From assembly GCA_001599595.1 (NCBI GenBank), contig BCHH01000003.1:500287-564286 (forward strand): a DNA stretch of 64,000 nucleotides, given 5' to 3'. The position numbers and the translations under genes are program-made. Position 1 is the first letter of the stretch, and the number at the start of each line of letters is the position of its first letter. The stretch is from Beverwykella pulmonaria (taxonomy: Eukaryota; Ascomycota; Dothideomycetes; Pleosporales; Melanommataceae). The notes below the pieces were generated by a model. That model was not told the origin of the DNA. It was given only the letters and a program-made list of their open reading frames with translations, and searched no databases. Shown here in pieces: positions 15,077 to 24,965 of this stretch.

Positions 15077-16935
15077 TCACCCAAAGAGAAAGGTCATCTC
15101 CTCTTTCAAAGGTGCCAGGATCTGTTCCTCCACTGTGACACGAACATTTTCGTTCTGAAGGCTTAACGAAGGATCCACGTAGCACTTCCAGCAGTGTAAT
15201 ATAGCTCTGTGAAACCTTTCGCTCAGATTGCCGCTATTGAGTCGTTCATTGGCCCATCTTCGTGCAGCCTGCAAATCCGTAATCTCATTTGGGCGTTGGT
15301 TGGGCCCAAAGTCTTCTGGAAGTCGTAGACTTTCAATAGGTTGGCCAGATGCGATCTCTGTTAGGAGTATTCCAAGAGCGAGAAATTTTTGGCAGTCCTT
15401 TGTTGCATGTTGTAATGAATCTACTCGAGTGCGGTCGGTTTGGTTCTGCTCCCGAGTTAGATACGCATGTCTAACATCTACAGTCTGTGCCGAGACGTCT
15501 TTGGACCGGAGAAAAACGATATCAGTCTTGCTCCAGGACTGGAATAGCCACGGTGTATGACTCAACTGCAGTAGTGAGGAGCTAAGAGTGACAGAGAGGT
15601 AGTATATTTCCTTGAGACTAATCTCATACTTCTTGTTGAGCATACCCCCGAGAGTGATCGCGTTCTTGATAATGCCAGGGGCCCGTGGTTGAGTTTTATA
15701 TGACCCTCTCAAATTGCCATCACTGTCTAAGCAAAAGCCTATCCATGGTTCGCAAGGATGTTCGATAGCAGAACATAGATCTCTCACTATCCGCAATTGG
15801 GAGGGGTCGGGATATTGAGTTTGTTGTGCGAGGACAGGATGTGGCGTCGGGGTTGGAATAGGTGTGGCTATCGTAACGACGGTCCTATGCTAAACTTAGT
15901 ATTCTCGTTCACACACACACACAGCTCTGTTCACTGACCTAGGATGCTGACTCCTGAGCGGTTCTCCGAGCACACGAAATTCTACATCTAGCCACTTCCG
16001 TGGGGCTAAGTTCCGAAACAACGATATCCCGAAGTAGTCTCCAGTACCCTTGTCAAGCATTTTTGTGTTACCGCGGAGTTCACCCTTCTTCTCGACGAGA
16101 CGTTGCTCCAACAACAATCCAACTCGATGAGAAGAGTGATTTTGACACCAGGTTCGACAAATTATCCTATACAAATTGGCTGCATTCTCTTCGATTGAGC
16201 GGAGCGGCATCGAAAACTTTGGTTTTCTCACAGCCTCATAAGGTTCTTCGAGTTTCTCGGCTTTGGTAGCGTACGTGTCTAATCTTTGATTATATGTATC
16301 GAAATCTTCAAGCAATCTCTTGACCTTCTTCCTACTCATCATAAAGTTCACTCGTTTGCCGAATTCGAATTTGCTTCCGCCGCTGGTATTGGCGGGGTTT
16401 GCACTGACGACGGCTTCTAGTCCTCTTTGGCTGACCTGTACAAGTTTGATTAGTACTCGGTCATTTCTTTTTAATTTCCCGAGAAGCTGACTTTATCTGA
16501 GCCTTTGATATCCAACCTTTCCGCCAATGTCTTTACGACTATTTCAATTCGCGATATCGTCTCCATATATGCTTGGTATGCGTCTCCAAGCCTATTCTTC
16601 AAAGCCTCCTGCATCTCGACGCTCTTCCAAAGTGCGTTGTTCGGGTCATCCATCATGATTTGGAGATTTTCCGCCGTCGTTATTGGGTGGAGGAGGAGTC
16701 GGATAGATTGAACGTATGAGGTGTGCTGAAACCTACACAACGCTAAGCATTAGCTACCGAAATGCCAATCAATTGGCTGTTCTACCTACCAGAGTTTCTG
16801 TATCGCTGCTGACAACTCCCGATTCCATTTGAAGAAGGAGGTGGCCGAATCCAAACCATCGTCGTAGTGCTCCAATGCGGCGACAATGAGAGGAATGGCA
16901 CCCAGGACGACGCCAACAACTTCGATTCCAGACAT
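15077..16935 (-). CDS. DUF7580 protein with HeLo-like N-terminus
   Basis: Read on the - strand. Exons 16790-16935, 16492-16732, 15939-16435 and 15077-15884 join in frame to 563 residues. The N-terminus (MSGIEVVGVVLGAIPLIVAA) is a short Gly-rich hydrophobic helix like those opening fungal HeLo/HeLo-like proteins. A long helical region follows. The C-terminal half matches the fungal DUF7580 pattern: LRIVRDLCSAI, LGILLTEIASGQPIESLRL, FHRAILHCWKCYVDPSL, VEEQILAPLKEEM. HeLo-like domains are known to target membranes in heterokaryon incompatibility and NLR-linked cell death. That this protein does so is inference. The donor at 16491 (GTCAGC) is weak. The gene is divergent from the C2H2 gene, with 191 bases between start codons. 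A broken inverted copy of its 3' end lies at 22379-22711. Confidence 0.85.
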
Positions 16936-17126
16936 CCCTCCGTTACAAAATATATGAAGCACTCGCGAGAGGTAGTGGAGGTTTGAACTATTCGATTTGA
17001 AATAGTAGATGCTATAACGAGGCTGAAGCTCAGCCTGGTGCGGGGGCAGCTGCAGATTGAGGGGGAGCTCTCAAAAGCCGTTCAAATTCGAAGTCAAATA
17101 TCAAAACCACTCAATTCACCTGCCTT
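16936..17126. promoter_or_regulatory. divergent promoter between DUF7580 and C2H2 genes
   Basis: 191 bases separate the two divergent start codons, so the two genes must share promoter space. No specific factor site is recognised. The downstream ATG at 17151 in the same frame is an alternative start for the C2H2 gene. Confidence 0.6.
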
Positions 17127-19697
17127 TTGTTCAACATCTCACGAAACGAAATGTTCACCATAGCAACGTTGACATCAGCATGCCTCCAATCTTTCTTATC
17201 TCTGGAGAGAAGCTTGCTGGCGACGACTCCAGAATACGCGGTGTCAATGCCGCTTGCGAAAATCGAACATGAACACGGACGGTTCAGGATATGGGCTGGG
17301 AATCTCGGGGTATTGCACGATGGAAGCAGTTCTTTAGCATTTCGCCTGCGAGGATCGACCGTAATGCAAAGTAATATGATAAAGCTTTTACAGAAGCTGG
17401 AAAGAACACTCAAGGAATGTAAGAGTACTTAGAGTGATGCACTTATCCTAATTATGAGATGTCATGCACAGACCGCTGTAAAGCGTACTTTGATATTTCT
17501 CTGGCTGACCTTGATGCCAGGCTTGGAAGTCACGGATGGGAAAAGGCTTCCACTTGAACTCCAGGCCAAGCCAGAACACATCATCGAAGCAGAATCTTTT
17601 TCAGATGATTCGGATAGTGAGCACGGGGAATACGAGCCCATTGGGACTGAGCTTGGGCACCACATGCTCACCATCACCGATGTTTTGGCTGACTTGTTCA
17701 AGTTATCCTTCAAGATTCGAAATACAGCTACTCGAACACAATCACTGAGACCAATTCTTTACGAGGAGATCGACGAAGTCACAGATGTAGACGTCTTCAA
17801 GATATATGCGAAGTACGACAACGAATATATTCGAGAGTCAATCAAACGGCTGCGAGCGGAATTTGAAAATAAATTGACCGGGGAGATTGACGATGACTTT
17901 GAAAAAGATTCACAGTTAGTGTCCATGATTAACCGCTTGTCAACTACAGTCACAAGGCGTAGACGAGTGCTTAGGTACTGGCAAAAGCATACCTTGAAGC
18001 TCGCGAGCGCACCTGAACCTCACGGACCACGAAGTGCAATCGAACCATCCCCAGCTTTAGGATTGACAACGACTACAGTAAAGGATATTCCGAGTGACAC
18101 CCCGCCATCACATCATGGTCTCAGTGTCGAAGAATCGATTATGTCTGGCACTGAAGCAACAACGTACAACACAAAGCAGGATGATGCAATTGAAACTCGC
18201 TCGGTGATTTCATATGCTTCCACGGCATTCAATATGAACGACTGTGGTATCAGTCTACCCCCGCCACCAATTACAGCGACCAAAGGCTCTGAATTCGTCT
18301 GTCCATATTGTGGAATACTATTTCAATCACGATATGCACATGGTCGTACCTGGAGGTATTTAATCCAGCCTATATCTAGTTGAATGGAACCTGACCGCCT
18401 TAGAAACCATGTTCGACATGATCTACAACCCTACATATGTACATACGCTAATTGCTCGGACGCTTTGCGCATGTATGGAAGCCGGCACCAATGGCTCGAA
18501 CACGAAAGAATAGTCCATCGCCGTGTATGGCAGTGCTTCGATCACAAGAAACTCATATTTGACTCGGCCGAGAATCTGAGGGGTCATTTGCATGCTGAAC
18601 ATAGTAATGGTATTACTAACACTCAAATACAAACACTGCTAGAAGTTTGCGAGTCGAGCGTTGAAGATGGTCGCACTCGTTGTCCAATCTGTCTTGCTGA
18701 TGGGCCATTCTCGAGGGGGTTAGACAACCATATCTCGTTTCATTTGGAGCAATTCGCGCTATTCTCTATCAGAGGACTTCAGACTGGAATTGAAGTCGAA
18801 GATGATGGAGACGATGTTTCAAATATACCACAAGGTGCAATGTCCGATCGCTTGACAGAAAACTCAGTTCTTAGCTTTGATAGCCGAGCACCAATTGAGA
18901 GGGAGTTGCAAGAAGCAAGTGAGGTGGGTCATGATTTGCAGTGCCTGATTACTTTAGCTAACATGCAAAAAAAGCTATCTTTCATATTCCAAATTGATGA
19001 CATCTGGGAAAATCCAGGCATCAAGCCCGAGAAGGACTATTTTGGGACATGGATACCTTCTGCCAAGATTGGTGCACACTTTAGATCAAACTCCAAGTCG
19101 TTCTGGATTTGCAAGGATGGCAAGCTAGAACGATTCCATGAACCAACTACGCTCATCCCAGTCTACAAAACAGCTTGCGTTTATTATAGCTCTGGACATG
19201 GTTTCTGGGTTTGTAAAGGTGATGCTACGGAGATCGAGCCGCCTGCCGGCTGGCGGCTGCTGCGTTTCAACCATTCGGATGAGTACGGTGGCGCATCGTA
19301 TCTGACTGATGAGATACAAAAACCTACCTTACGCGTTCAAAAAACAGATTCACAATGGCCGCATATGCTTCTTCCAAATATCTATCACACTTATTCGGCA
19401 GATAAGAGTGCTCCTGGAGGCTTAGTAGGAGAGTTACCGATTTTCCTAGCGCTGATGGCCTTATCGGTTCCAAAAGATGATATGGCCTCGAATTTTGGTA
19501 GCCTCTATCTGGATGGAAAGTGGCAGACACATTCCTTTCTACGCGGCTGTAAGTAGACTATAACCCTACAAAGAGATACCCTTTGCTAACTTGCGATAGG
19601 GAAGGATCGACGTGGAGTTTTTGTTAGAGTTTGGACCTTTCAGCCCGACATGCTAATGGATTTCGAACAAGGTCGCTCGGGAAAATATTTTTATTGA
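17127..19697 (+). CDS. C2H2 zinc-finger protein with helical N-terminus and unassigned C-terminal domain
   Basis: Exons 17127-17418, 17521-18355, 18404-19548 and 19600-19697 join in frame to 789 residues. The N-terminus (LTSACLQSFLSLERSLLA, then LLQKLERTLKECK) is a helical segment common to fungal C2H2 proteins found near NLR-type genes. Zinc-binding clusters follow: FVCPYCGILFQSRYAHG, NHVRHDLQPYICTYANC, HQWLEHERIVHRR, then LRGHLHAEH and RCPICLADGPFSRGLDNHISFH. The last 230 residues (from DIWENPGIKPEKDYFGTW) belong to no family I recognise. The intron at 18356-18403 restores TWR-NHVRHD, and the last intron restores FLRGW. Joining 17418 to 17521 is conventional, but a conserved-looking alternate frame lies in that intron (see findings). 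Part of the gene was copied in inverted orientation to 20851-22378. Confidence 0.82.
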
Positions 19698-20045
19698 ACA
19701 TTAATTTCATGGACCACCTAGCCTTTATAGTAGTCTGGGGATAATTCAATCATGCCAGGGCAGTACGTGTATATCAACAATGAAAAGAACCCTGAGTATG
19801 ACGCTAGAGATATGGATTGAGAATTATTTTATGAACCTCAAAGTTTCTCTGAAGGAAGTCCATCCATATGAGAAAAGCTTAAAATATGAAAGAAAATGTA
19901 GTCTGATAAACCAAGGGTGCTGCAGTTTAGATGTTATCTTGTTTTAGTGTCAGCCTATGTTGCTAGCTATCAGGATGCTGTGGAAGACGGCAACCCTGAT
20001 TGGGTGGACAAGTGAATAGTTTCTACATTCATAAGCTTCCTCTCC
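19698..20045. other. intergenic, AT-rich, no gene seen
   Basis: About 350 AT-rich bases between the end of the C2H2 gene and the 3' end of the broken membrane-protein paralogue. The two are convergent. No feature recognised. Confidence 0.5.
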
Positions 20046-20850
20046 TTAACAAAACATGACTGCATTACACCCTTCTTGTTTGTCTATCTTGAAACACCTT
20101 TTCCACTCCTCATACGCCCTCACGAAGCCATCCGCCTCACAATTTCCCTCTCCAACCATCCGCTTCTCTTTCTCAACCTCTTTCCCCTTCCTCCAGCACT
20201 CCTCCACCCACCTACCTAGCACTAAAACCAACCCTCCAGCCCCAACCAAAAAAGGTACCAACTGCCCCACATTCCCCAGACCACCTAGCTCACTCACCCC
20301 ATTCCATATCAATATAAGCTCAAGCTGCAAAACTAAGAAAATATGTATTATTCCATCGATGAAAGCTTGCATATACTTGACTCTCTAGTTCAGGGGAGGG
20401 AGTGCGGCGAGGCGAATGCCAGATGCCAGAGCAATGGTTTGATGGCGTGTTGGAAGCGAAGAAGTGGATGTGAGGGCAGTGTATATTTGCGACGACCCGT
20501 TTAGAGGGTCTAAAGAACGCGAGCGGTGGATGTGTGAGAGGAGGATAGCAGCGGGATGGGACAAGCGGAAGGTGAATATTGCTTTCAGGGTATTTTTCAG
20601 ACAGGTAGAATATGGGTGAGCGGGGATGAAGGAGAGTGGTTGTTTGGACGCTGCATGGAGGATTGGACGCGGGATTAAGCAAAGGCGGAGGAGCGTTTTG
20701 TAAAGCGTTGGATGTCGGGCTTGGAAATCAGAGGTAGAATTCGTGGTGCTGCAGTGAGTGAAGAAGGTCTCAGCGAGATAGAGGTCTTCGAATAGTGGGA
20801 TCTGGTGACCTGTATGGGTGATGGTATCGTTGACTCCGGGTATGTGATTA
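20046..20850 (-). pseudogene. broken paralogue of the membrane protein at 23205-24965
   Basis: Read on the - strand, it matches the C-terminal third of the intact protein. Matched blocks include FEDLYLAETFFTHC, FTFRLSHPAA, RSLDPLNGSSQIYTALT, then IIHIFLVLQLELILIWN and GQLVPFLVGAGGLVLVLGRW. An in-frame TAG at 20385-20387 divides it into two frames. The entire N-terminal membrane region is absent. The 5' edge is fused at about 20830-20855 to the inverted C2H2 copy. The stop and the truncation mark it as a pseudogene. Read-through or a short transcript cannot be excluded from sequence alone. Confidence 0.8.
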
Positions 20851-21183
20851 GAAGAGTTTGGTGGCGGTAATAGTATTACTATGTTCGGCATGCGAATGAC
20901 CCCTCAGATGCTCAGACGAGTCAAATATGAGATTCTCGTGACCGAAGCACTGCCATACACGGCGATGGACTAATCTTTCGTATTCAAGCCATTGGTGCCG
21001 GCTTTCATGCATGCGCAAACAGCGCTTGCAACAGTCGGTAATACGGCTCGGTGGTGCCTGCTACGGTTACGTTACGGTTGCTAGTAAGTACGGTACGTAC
21101 GCTATGCTTGGAGAACCTGTACGGTACGGATGGCGAACCGTACGTAGCGATTGAAAGCTTCTACAGCCAGTAATATACACAAA

Positions 21184-21199
21184 TTTCCTAATTAGGAAA
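21184..21199. repeat. left subterminal palindrome of the hAT element
   Basis: TTTCCTAATTAGGAAA is a perfect 16-bp palindrome about 165 bases inside the left end. The 14-bp core TTCCTAATTAGGAA recurs near the right end. It could be a transposase-binding or structural motif; no match to a known site is claimed. Confidence 0.75.
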
Positions 21200-22085
21200 G
21201 TCTTCTAGGTTAAGGTCTTCGGGGACGTCGTTGTCAAGGTCCTGCATGTTGGCCACGTCGTCAGCCGACGCCAACACCTCTTTCTCCTTGTTATTTATAT
21301 AAACAGTCAGATCCTTGAGGTAACTCGGCACAGCGTCTCTTCTTAACTATTTTTTTTGCAACTAACAGGCCTTAATTGTCGCTGGCAATAGTGAATTGTG
21401 ATCGCATGTAACTGTACGTTAAGTAGAGAAGAAACAGCGCTTGCAATTGCATGAGGTGACTAGCACAGAGAGGTGATTTATTACTATTTTAAAGACAATT
21501 GGGAACTGCTTTTGACCAATCTCTATCTACTAGTAGTGAGTATTAACTAGTAAATCTAATAGACGTTGGTCTGTTTTGGCAAGCTCTAGGTCTTTAAGTA
21601 GGCTATTATTATACTCCTCTATCTCTAAGTTCTGTTTTATACGCTTGCGAGACTTTGTGCCAGTAAGCAGCATGGGATCTACCCACATTGTACGTTAACA
21701 GCGAGTGCTTAATTTATACGCGCCGGGCACCTTGCGCATGCTACTATCCCTCAGGATACTTGTGAGAAGTATAGATAGACGTGACAATAATCGCGAGGAG
21801 CTGGCTAATAGGAGAGCTCTACAAGTAGCAGAGGCATGATGCAGTGTTAGAGTTGATGGCTGCAACAGCTGCGCCAACTAAGACAATTGTGTATTCTGCG
21901 AGGTAACCCAGTTGGTGATTTGCATGTTAAATTTAATAATAATTAGGGTAAACAAGCTAACGATTCTATAGGGATAAGGGCAAAAAGTTAGCTAGGGGCT
22001 AAACCTCTGCATTTGTGTGGACATCCTCCGCCCAATGCAGGCAAATCTGCTAAATCTAGCCCCCGAACGCTCAACCCATGCCTCC

Positions 22086-22099
22086 TTCCTAATTAGGAA
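22086..22099. repeat. right subterminal palindrome of the hAT element
   Basis: TTCCTAATTAGGAA lies about 140 bases inside the right end, mirroring the palindrome at 21184-21199. The roughly symmetric placement suggests a functional subterminal motif rather than chance. Confidence 0.75.
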
Positions 22100-22378
22100 A
22101 CCGTACAGCCGTACTACGGCTTCAAAATCGGTACGGTACGGTCCCTATTACGGTTGCCACCTCACTACGGTACCTACCGACAAATACCAAGTACGGGGCG
22201 TAAACTACGGCCCGTAGTACGGACTGTTGCAAGCGCTGTGCGCAAAGCGTCTGAGTAATTAGCGTATGCACATATGTAGGGTTGTAGATCATGTCGAACA
22301 TGGTTTCTAAGGTGGTCGGATTCCATTTGACTGGATATACGCTGGATTAAATACCTCTAGGTGCGATCAAATCGACCA

Positions 22379-22711
22379 TACTCAAGTAGACTCACGACAA
22401 TATGCAACAAAGAGACTGCTTGAAACTTCTCGCCCTTGGAATACTCCTTACAGAAATCGCATCTAGCCAACCTATTAAAAGTCTACGACTTCTAAAAGAC
22501 ATTAGGTCCAACCAACTCTTAAATGATATTACGGGTTTACAGGCGGCATGATAGCGGTAATCTGAGAGAAATGTTTCACAAAGCTATATTTCACTGCTTA
22601 AAATGCCACGTGGATCCTTCGTTGAGCCTCCAGAACGACAATGTCCATGTCACAGTCGAGGAACAGATACTCGCACCTTTGCAAAAGGAAATGAACTCTT
22701 TGTTTGGGTGA
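22379..22711 (+). pseudogene. inverted partial copy of the DUF7580 gene 3' end
   Basis: Matches the reverse complement of about 15077-15430. The translation retains LALGILLTEIAS, SLRL, then after a disruption SGNLREMFHKAIFHC, CHVDPSLSLQND and VEEQILAPLQKEM, and ends at the same stop. The middle (the RRWANER region of the intact gene) is deleted or shifted, and a TGA is present near 22549. Orientation relative to the C2H2 copy is exactly that of an inverted duplication of the pair at 15077-19697, with the promoter and both 5' halves deleted. Confidence 0.88.
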
Positions 22712-23204
22712 AGAAACCATTTCATCGAAGACAGGTATTCGGATTCTTTAAGCGATACCAGCTGTAGAGGAGAGATAGCACGTCTGCTGAGGATCATGAT
22801 TGCGCAGCGAACCGCCTGATTTTAGGTAGGTTATTATGTCCCTATGTTTATTCGAAGGGAAAAAAAGGAACGTCTAACTTGTTGTAGGATCGGTGTGACA
22901 GGCAGCTATGAGATCAGAGAGCTGAAAGCGGATTGTATTACAAGTAAACTATGTGCCGAGTAGAGGTGACCTGGTAGGGTGTTTATATACACAGTGCGGC
23001 GCGCTAAGGCCTCATGTGACGAGGCATCAACAAGCGGGATGAATTTGTCATGGAAAGAAGGGTTTGGGCCGAAATGGAGACAAGGGCATGGAAACGGTCA
23101 TTATTTGCGACTTTTCGTTCAAATAGTACATATATAACACATCATTATAAAGACTCTATCTTTAATATCCCTCATTCTCCGTTATTGATAGGTTTTACCT
23201 CAGC
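22712..23204. other. intergenic, no gene seen
   Basis: About 490 bases between the DUF7580 relic and the 3' end of the membrane-protein gene. AT-rich, with no recognisable domain or repeat. Confidence 0.5.
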
Positions 23205-24965
23205 CTACCCGAGCATCCTCCCCCTTCCCCTTCCCTCATAACCTTCCTTCCACCTCACCCACGCCTCTCTAACCTCCCTATCCAATCCATACAACTCCCC
23301 TTCTTCCTCTCTCTCCTCCAAAAGTCCTCCCTTATCTCCTCTTTTCTCCCACCTCCTAACAATCCATCTCCCCCCAACCAAACCCAGCCCACTAACCCCA
23401 ATAATAAACGGAATTAACTGCCCAATACTAGTCCACAGCCCGGTTAGGCCCTCCACACTATTCCACGCCAAGGTGAGTTCCAACTGCAAGATGACAAGGA
23501 TGTGTACGAACAAGTCAAGGAGCGTGTAGTACCAGCCGAGCCAGACTTTCTTCGGGGCGCCAGGGCGTGTGAGAAGGAGGCAGGAGGCGAGGGACATGGG
23601 TTGCCAGTTTAGGATATTCGATGTGGATGAGGCGGTAGGTGGGCTGGTTAAGTGGGTGTATGTGAGCGAGGCTTGGATTTGGAAGGGCCCGTTGAGGGGG
23701 TCGAGGAGGTGAGCGTGCTGGAGATGTAAGTACATGGAGAAGGATTGCTTGGGGAAGCGGAGCGTGAAGAAGGCTTTCCAGATTTGGAGGTGGCATTGGA
23801 ACCAAGAAGGGGGTCGAGCGTTGGGAGAAGTTTTGGATTCATTTTCCTGGTATTTGCCGGGTGAGAGGATGGACTTTAGGATTGTGAGGGGAGGTAGTGG
23901 CTTTCCGTTTTCGCTGATCTTGAATGGACTAGCTGATACGCAGTGTTGTATATAGATTTCGCTTTCATAGACCTGATGGAGGATGGCGTATTCGGGGAGT
24001 GAAAGCTGGTCTGCGGCATTGTTGAAGGACAACGCGTTCGGAGAGACCAGACCCAGCGCTGGACTACCAATAGGTGTTCTGGTGGTCGGATCGTGAGGCG
24101 AGGGTGTTGAGTTCCCATCTTGTCTCGCTGATGACGAGACCGAGGTCGTCTGCGAATCGGGTTGGAATTCCTGCTCCATGGGAGAAGAGTTAGATAATGA
24201 GGGCTGCGAGCAACTGTCATGCGTATCGGCATCCACTAGCCCCAGTATGCGGATATCCAGAGATTCCACTCTCTGTCGTCCCTGCACATCGTTCCAACCC
24301 CTCAGAGCCTCAACAAAGTCTTCCCTCGCCTTGTTCATCCTCACCGAAAACCATAACTTCGTATATTCAACCGCAACCCAATATACCGTAGCAACAAGCA
24401 CAAACACCGAAAACGCCTTCATAACCGTCCTCGCCCAACCAAACATATCCGTCTTCACCACATACATTAAATAAGTCCCACAGGGCGTCTTCTTCATATC
24501 ATCCAGCCCCTTCCACCAAAACCACACATGCAACCCCACCATACAAAAATTAATCGCATCATTGACCACCTTCCGGAACATCGTTGTCCTGAAATTTGCC
24601 GCAGAAGCATATGAGGATTTAGCGCGCACAGCCATCATGCAAGACCACGCCAAGATCTGCAATAGTATGAAGGCCTCCACGGCATAAACATCTGAGGGGC
24701 TCGAAGCGAAAATCAGAGACACAACAAGCACTGCGACGCTGAAGATGCTGACCGAGTCCCGCAGAACCTGCGCCTCGGAAAGCAGGAAGTAGTTTGCGAA
24801 CCACACGGCGATGATTTGGGAGTAGATTCCGATGCGGATTCCGATGCCGTAGATATCATTGTTGCCTACGAAGCCGCATGTTGTGCTGCTCGTGGATCGG
24901 GCGATGAGCGGTGAGATGGAAGAGACGTAAGGGAGAGGTGTGGTTGCATCGCTTGGGATGAACAT
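23205..24965 (-). CDS. fungal multi-pass membrane protein of unknown function
   Basis: A single exon of 586 residues. The N-terminal 240 residues carry about five or six hydrophobic segments: GIGIRIGIYSQIIAVWFANY, SVSIFSVAVLVVSLIFA, AFILLQILAWSCMMAV, INFCMVGLHVWFWW and AFSVFVLVATVYWVAV. A hydrophilic, Ser/Thr-rich stretch (about residues 265-330) follows. A C-terminal domain contains LPEYAILHQVYESEIYIQHC and LLDPLNGPFQIQASLTY, with two more hydrophobic segments (YYTLLDLFVHILVILQLELT and LIPFIIGVSGLGLV). The opening GNNDIYGIGIRIGIY is typical of a recurrent but uncharacterised ascomycete family. A broken paralogue lies at 20046-20850, beside the duplicated DUF7580/C2H2 pair. No function can be assigned. 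Confidence 0.8.
   Translation of the reverse strand: MFIPSDATTPLPYVSSISPLIARSTSSTTCGFVGNNDIYGIGIRIGIYSQIIAVWFANYFLLSEAQVLRDSVSIFSVAVLVVSLIFASSPSDVYAVEAFILLQILAWSCMMAVRAKSSYASAANFRTTMFRKVVNDAINFCMVGLHVWFWWKGLDDMKKTPCGTYLMYVVKTDMFGWARTVMKAFSVFVLVATVYWVAVEYTKLWFSVRMNKAREDFVEALRGWNDVQGRQRVESLDIRILGLVDADTHDSCSQPSLSNSSPMEQEFQPDSQTTSVSSSARQDGNSTPSPHDPTTRTPIGSPALGLVSPNALSFNNAADQLSLPEYAILHQVYESEIYIQHCVSASPFKISENGKPLPPLTILKSILSPGKYQENESKTSPNARPPSWFQCHLQIWKAFFTLRFPKQSFSMYLHLQHAHLLDPLNGPFQIQASLTYTHLTSPPTASSTSNILNWQPMSLASCLLLTRPGAPKKVWLGWYYTLLDLFVHILVILQLELTLAWNSVEGLTGLWTSIGQLIPFIIGVSGLGLVGGRWIVRRWEKRGDKGGLLEEREEEGELYGLDREVREAWVRWKEGYEGRGRGRMLG

Larger units (their letters stand above)
21020..22238. mobile_element. 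non-autonomous hAT-type DNA transposon, 1,219 bp
   Basis: The ends are a perfect 17-bp terminal inverted repeat, CAGCGCTTGCAACAGTC at 21020-21036 and its reverse complement at 22222-22238. It extends to about 27 bp with two mismatches. The element is flanked by identical 8-bp target duplications, TGCGCAAA at 21012-21019 and 22239-22246. Removing the element and one duplication restores the C2H2 gene sequence found at 18440-18490. An 8-bp duplication and CAG-starting ends are typical of the hAT superfamily. Subterminal regions are full of CGGTACG-like motifs and carry a shared palindrome. No transposase-length frame is present, so it must rely on an enzyme encoded elsewhere. Confidence 0.93.
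20851..22378 (-). pseudogene. inverted partial copy of the C2H2 gene, split by a hAT element
   Basis: On the - strand this repeats the part of the C2H2 gene that corresponds to about 18350-18615 on the + strand. The copy includes the intron end, the start of the zinc-finger exon, and the HAEHSN segment. It carries many substitutions, and the frame no longer opens into a protein. A 1,219-bp element with an 8-bp target duplication is inserted between 21019 and 22239. The copied gene portion is only about 300 bases in total. Upstream exons are deleted. The right end joins the DUF7580 copy at about 22378, and the left end joins the membrane-protein relic near 20850. Confidence 0.88.

Noticed and set aside
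20385..20891. 168-residue frame as an independent gene
   Set aside because: Its first residues come from the C2H2 copy read out of frame, and the rest is the broken membrane-protein paralogue.
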